Positions 59,766 through 64,000 of a DNA stretch of 64,000 bases are shown here, one piece after another. The DNA is taken from positions 682,001 to 746,000 of the forward strand of contig VLTN01000001.1 of the NCBI GenBank assembly GCA_008330645.1, written 5' to 3'. The position numbers were made by a program, and so were the translations under genes. Source of the DNA: Cafeteria roenbergensis (taxonomy: Eukaryota > Sar > Bigyra > Bicosoecida > Cafeteriaceae). The notes under the pieces were generated by a model that worked only from the letters and a program-made list of their open reading frames with translations, was not told the origin of the DNA and did no database searches. Numbering within the stretch: position 1 is the stretch's first letter; the number at the start of each line of letters is the position of its first letter.

Positions 59766-60267
59766 CTAGGCCTGAGCGGCCGGCGCTGCTCCACCGGCGA
59801 CCGCCGGCGCAAAGCTTGCCTCGATGGCAGCGTGCAGCTTCACGCGAATGAACTGCGAAAGGAGCGCGGACGGGATCCACACACGGGCCCTTGCAAGCAC
59901 CGATGTGGGGGCGGCAGCGTCCACGGGCGCAAGGGCGGAGCGCCCGCACTTGGCGCAGCGGCACACTCACGTCAACCGCCTCGATAAAGTCAACATTGTT
60001 GGAGCTCGCCCGCTTCGCCGCCTTGGAATCGATCCCCGCCAGTGCGTCTGCCATTGCAGCTGCGATCTCCAAGGCGTCGGCGATGTTCTGCGAGGTCCGG
60101 CAGCCGCAGGACGGGTCGATGCATGGCGGCGGCGGCTGAGTGTGTGCTCTCCGCCTTCCCTAGAGCGCGCGGCTGGGCCGCAGGGCTGGTCTCACGCTCT
60201 CGGTCATCTCAACGTCGGCAGCGATTGACCCCTCAGCCACTGGGGCTGGACCGTCCCCGGTCTCCAT
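59766..60267 (-). CDS. Small helical protein, possible Mediator subunit MED11 (3 exons, 91 aa)
   Basis: Exon 1 is 60267-60196 (24 codons, METGDGPAPVAEGS), exon 2 is 60087-59971 (39 codons) and exon 3 is 59852-59766 (28 codons plus TAG). All junctions are phase 0; donors are GTGAGA and GTGAGT, acceptors CTCGCAG and TTCGCAG. Two helices are visible: ADALEIAAAMADALAGI and, after an Asn/Ser turn, FIEAVDFIRVKLHAAIEA. The order (helix, short polar loop, F-x-x-x-V-x-x-I-x-V-x-L helix) is reminiscent of MED11 of the Mediator head module, but the match is weak. Other small coiled-coil complex subunits are possible. The splice model itself is more certain than the name. Confidence 0.5.
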
Positions 60268-60433
60268 CTCCCCCGAGTGGCCGCCAGCAGTCGCGGCACG
60301 GCGCCTGGCTCTGCAGCGGGACGCCTTTGCCAGCCTGGACCATTGAAATGCACGCGTCGCACCTCCAGCAGGGCGACCCGGTTGCAACGACGGTCCTACG
60401 AGTGGTTGGGCTCGCTTCCGTCCACAGCCCGCG

Positions 60434-61572
60434 ATGGCGCAGGCGGCGCGCGCCGACCCTCCCAGCGTCCCTGTGCTGGACGGCCAAGTGGTGTCGTCAG
60501 CAGTTTCCTCAGGCGCCCAGCGCTGCCCGCGGCGCCCCACGCCGCGCCCCTGGCTAGCCCGCCCCTTGACCCTGGCAGTGCCGGCGCGGCCTCTCTCGCT
60601 TGCCGTGCTCACCGCAGCCTTCGTCCTCGCCGACGGCTCGTCTGGAGGGTCCTGGCCGTGGCTGCAGCAACCGTGGTGAGTTTTCGTCACCAGCGAGACG
60701 GGGTCACTCACGCAAGCAGCGCCGCAGGCCTTGCTCCCAACGGACCGCAAGGGGGCGTCGACCCCTTTGCTTCGGCCCGCGCTTGCCGAGAGGCCCCCTG
60801 GCAGCGGAGGCCGATTTTCGGGCAATCGCTGGCCTGCCGTCGCGACCGCCTGTTCTGCTCGCAGTGCCTCGGCGCGGCGGACGCCATCGCAGCGGCGATT
60901 GCCGGTTCTGGTATCACCATGCTGGTTCTCACATCCCTAGGGGTGCCAATCTGCGGGTGCGCAGGAGGCCTGCGCGGACACGTTCCGCTGCTGCGCGGCT
61001 ACATTGTGTGCAGCGTGCTTGGCGCGGCGTCAGCCGTCGTGGCGGCGGGCGTGGTCGTGATCATCTCCATACCGACCGTCATGTGCCTGTGCGACGACGT
61101 TTGCTTCGCCAGCGAGTACCAGCCCGGCGACCGGCGCTCCGAGGCATCCAGGAGCACTTGGGACGAGCGAAACGCCATTTGCCAGCCGGGGCTGGACGCC
61201 ATTCTGTCGGGCTTCCGGTTTGAGTTGTGCGTCGCACTGGCACTGGTGGGCGTTCACTTGGTTGCTGCATGGCTCGGCCGCAAGCTAGCAGCCAAGGTTT
61301 TGGAGACAGGAGCCATCCCGCTTCGCATTCCGGTTGCTCCAGTCATCGCGCTGCCTGGCGAGCCGCTGCCAGCATTCATGACCGCCCACCAAGCCCAGCC
61401 TGCGGATGAGGAGGACGCCAGGCGCTTGGCGCGCACAGGCGAGCCCGTCGCTGCGGGCCATGCCTCCGTGGCCAGTTCAGCCGGAGTGCGCGTTGAAGGC
61501 TCCCGCGCTCCAGCGCCCGGCCACGCTTCTCGAGCCGTCGCACCACTGCCGGGGCCCGCCTATCCGGACTGA
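60434..61572 (+). CDS. Small tetraspan-like membrane protein (5' end unresolved)
   Basis: The certain part is the last exon, 60865-61572, after acceptor CTGCTCGCAG. It encodes three strong hydrophobic helices (GITMLVLTSLGVPICG, GYIVCSVLGAASAVVAAGVV, FELCVALALVGVHLVAAWLG) and a cytosolic Pro/Ala-rich tail. A Cys-rich loop (CLCDDVCF) sits between helices 2 and 3. An upstream exon ending at 60675 (donor GTGAGT) joins in phase 0 in the frame reading RLVWRVLAVAAATV, which would complete the first membrane helix. The only nearby ATG (60434, MAQAARADPP) is one base out of register with that frame, so either another intron or a base error is involved. No family was recognised. Confidence 0.5.
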
Positions 61573-61867
61573 GCCTGGACGCCTGCGATGGAGAGGAGCG
61601 CTTCTTGGGACGGGCTCAAGAGCTTGCCTTTGTCCTAGAACCACGCCACGAAACCGCGTACGGCGATTAGTGGACAACGAAGCACTCTTTCGCACCGCCC
61701 TTGTGGCGGGAGTGAATGGGGCCGAACAGCTCGCCGCTGTTCTGGCTTGGGTGAATGAGCATCGTTGGGGGGGGGGCTTGGGTTGACTGTCATGGTTTGC
61801 GTGGGCGGCGTGCTGCCGGTTCCTCCGGGCAACGTGTTGTGGCTTCGGAGCTCGCACGCAAGTCCAG
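61573..61867. other. Convergent intergenic gap
   Basis: About 295 bp between the membrane protein and the fucosidase stop codons. A G-run near 61769 is the only notable feature. Confidence 0.35.
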
Positions 61868-64000
61868 TCACTCAGGGTCGGCACATGGCGCAAACGCAGC
61901 GAACGCAAGCAGCATGGGCTCTGCTGTGGACTGCGACACCTCGAGCCGGAACACGCTGGCCTTGACAGGGTTGGCCGCAAGCGCGATTCGCTTCTGCCCC
62001 ACGGAGGTCCCGCTAGCCATTTCCGTCCAGCTGCCGTCTTCGCCGAGGGCTTGGATGCTGAAGGCGCGGACTCGCTGGCCGTACGTCTGGTCCTCCTGCA
62101 CGATGAACCGGTCCACCACGGCAGCGGCCCCGCCGGGGATTGAGACGTTGAAGTTGCTGCCCGACCCGGATGTGCCTGCGAGCGGCGTCCCGTAGCAGGC
62201 GCGAGACCAGTCGCCCAGAGCCTTGTATGCCTTGGCATGGGTCGGGTGGACGTTGCCTGTCTTGTCGATGGCGAAGTCGAGCTCCAGCACGCTGTTGGCG
62301 CCCACACTTGCGTGGTACACATCCACCAGCTGCGACATGGACCTGATAGACTGGCCAGCGAGGTAGAACCTGCAGCATGCTCCACAAACGAAGAGCGAGG
62401 CCGGAGACAGGGCGTGGCGTGCGTGCACGATTTCGGGGCGGTTTCGCAACGAGCAGCCCGCCAGGTGGACGTCCAAGGCAGCAGCGCGCCCGCGTTCAGG
62501 CGCGAAGCGGGAGCGTCCTCACCAGTGGTCGCCTGTCTGAAGGGTGGTGTCAGCAACGGCTGGGTTCCAGACGTTGGACGTCGGGTCGCCTTGGCCTGAC
62601 GTGCCGGTCGACCAGACGGGGTAGGGCGGAGTGCCGTCCTCGGTCCCCACCCACCGGCTCGGGTTGTTGCTCACGCCGAGGCCATTGAAGGCGACGGCGT
62701 GCGGCTGCAAGGTGGCCAGCAGGTCCTGCAGGCGCTTTTGCTGACTGCCCGTGTATCCGTGGTCAAGCCATACCTCTGTGAGGGCCCCGTACTGCGATTT
62801 CGCGCGCGCCCAGGGTCGAGAGGGGATCGTGGGCGGTTCGAGCTTGGCAATGCAGGCTGAGGCTGACGGTCGCGCAAGGCCAGCTCGGAGGGGATCGAGA
62901 GGCCAGTGCGCTTGCCCAGCACATGCCGCCAATCAACGCGTCCCAGCGCGCGAGCTCCCTCTCACGTTTGACCAGAGCTCCTTGACCTGTTCAAGCACAA
63001 GCTGGTCGAACTCGGTGTTCGTGATGTTCAGCTGGCCAGGGAGCAGCACACCGAGCTGCTTGCTGTCCACGTATCCAGCGTAGAAGTTGTTCGTTGTCGA
63101 GTAGTAGTACCCGTAGCCGAGCCCTGCCTCGCGCATCGCGGCCGCGTACAGCGCGGCCACGTCTTGGCCGAACGAGGGGACGCCCTTCCGCTTCACGGCG
63201 TACTTGTACTCGCCCCCGCCGATGCGCGCGGGCAATTGCGAGGCCGTGTCGAACAGCAGGAAGCCGCACCCGTGCTTGGCCGTCAGCACGCCGTAGCCTG
63301 CGCCAAGGGCCTTGTAGGACTCGATCCAGTTGCTGATGTTCAGGTTGGTGGGGGCAAATGTGGCCGGGTTGGACGTGTTTGGGCCGACGTTCCAGTTGAA
63401 GATGCTGCAGGCTGGGTCGCCGTCTACGCCGGAAAACGTGGCCATGTTAAAATGGGTCAGTCCCCCGATCTCCATCCGCTGCATCACGCACAGCAGGAGG
63501 GCAAACGGGGCGCACGTAGGGCGTGGAGCGGCTCAGCACGGCGAGGAGCCTTGACCCGGCACAGCCCCGGCAGCACGCTGCCAAGCACGGACGCGCAATG
63601 CAAGCCTTCCCTTATGTGCTACTCCCAGAGGGCCGCTCGCTCTCACCTGCCACGCGAGCTGATCCGGCGTGGGAGTCGGGACGGCTGCTGAGCAGGAGCT
63701 CGACTCGGCCGGCCTTGAGCAGAACGCCTTGTGCCGCCAGGACACCGTGAAGGTGCACGTGGGATTCTCTACGACCAGCTCGTCGGGCCCCTGGCGGGCG
63801 TCAGCCGTGGCATCGCACTGGCCGCGGACGACGAGCGTGCGCACTCCAGCGGGGCACGCACTGTCGCGGCTTTGGGCTCGCTGCACGAGGAACACCCCAG
63901 CCGCGGGGTCCACCCACGAGAGGGGCTGCCCTGACAATGCGGCGTTGCCCCCAAGCGCAACGCATCCGTCGCTGCGGACGCCGGCGTGCTGCGCCGAGGC
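61868..64000 (-). CDS. GH29 alpha-L-fucosidase with N-terminal mannose-6-phosphate-receptor-like domain (5' partial, 4 exons seen)
   Basis: Exons are 64000(or 63988)-63647, 63478-62966, 62791-62523 and 62369-61868; phases 0, 0 and 2 match with GTGAGA/GTGAGG donors. The second to fourth exons are a GH29 fucosidase. TPDQLAWQ at the end of the first exon joins RMEIGGLTHFNMATFSG; then LTAKHGCGFLLFDT; LTEVWLDHGYTG, with the likely nucleophile Asp; RWVGTEDGTPP; VADTTLQTGDHWFY; and a C-terminal beta-sandwich. The first exon is a Cys-rich domain (DGCVALGG, LSWVDPAAGVFL, GQCDATADA, PTCTFTVSWRHKAFC) shaped like a CI-mannose-6-phosphate-receptor/MRH repeat. The enzyme removes fucose from glycans and is probably lysosomal or secreted; the signal peptide would be outside the window. 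If GCGCAG at 63989-63994 is an acceptor, the visible exon starts at 63988. Confidence 0.82.

Overview
This window is nuclear DNA from a GC-rich, flagellated, single-celled eukaryote. The evidence is spliceosomal introns with a very uniform donor (mostly GTGAG) and acceptor (usually GCAG), a cytosolic ribosomal protein of the eukaryotic type (uL11/RPL12), nuclear import, nucleolar and transition-zone genes, and an outer-arm-dynein-like calcium-binding light-chain pair. A TmcB/TmcC-like PAS membrane protein, low-complexity Ala/Gly/Arg-rich insertions and compact gene spacing suggest a free-living heterotroph such as a bicosoecid stramenopile (Cafeteria-like). That placement is inference, not proven. 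No rRNA, tRNA, CRISPR array, virus or bacterial operon was seen.

Layout. 1-5592: the 3' part of a giant PAS/transmembrane protein. 5793-8155: two small spliced minus-strand genes (a DASH-complex DAD1-like kinetochore protein and a Cys/His protein) either side of a less GC-rich island full of CTTACAG/CTGTAAG inverted repeats. 8306-13859: divergent NOC4-like ribosome biogenesis factor and PCIF1/CAPAM-like cap-adenosine methyltransferase. 14134-18713: two paralogous EF-hand genes flanking a MutY DNA glycosylase on the other strand. 19012-25344: secretory cyclophilin, SMAP-type ArfGAP, mitochondrial enoyl reductase, a possible tiny coiled-coil gene and a DUF2237 protein. 25562-34470: very large CC2D2A-like ciliary transition-zone protein and RPL12. 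34962-41442: two membrane proteins of unknown function and a FAM185A/DUF4097-like mitochondrial protein. 41994-52277: importin-5, an acidic coiled-coil protein, a COG3618 amidohydrolase and a P-loop kinase/2H-phosphoesterase RNA-repair-type enzyme. 52609-61572: a 2,159-residue Arg/Ser-rich protein, a small possible MED11 and a four-helix-type membrane protein. 61868-64000: an alpha-L-fucosidase with an N-terminal mannose-6-phosphate-receptor-like domain, cut by the window edge.

Genes mostly stand alone in both orientations, with 100-600 bp between them, as is usual for compact protist genomes; there are no operons. Several large genes (CC2D2A, importin-5, the Arg/Ser-rich protein, FAM185A-like, RPL12) carry a single intron close to the start codon and one very long downstream exon. 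Small genes are cut into exons of 6-250 nt, which open-reading-frame scans miss; five such gene models (DAD1-like, both EF-hand proteins, MED11-like and the signal-peptide exon of the cyclophilin) were assembled here by matching intron phase. Themes recur (cilium, chromosome segregation, RNA processing and repair, fucose hydrolysis), but nothing shows that the genes are co-regulated.
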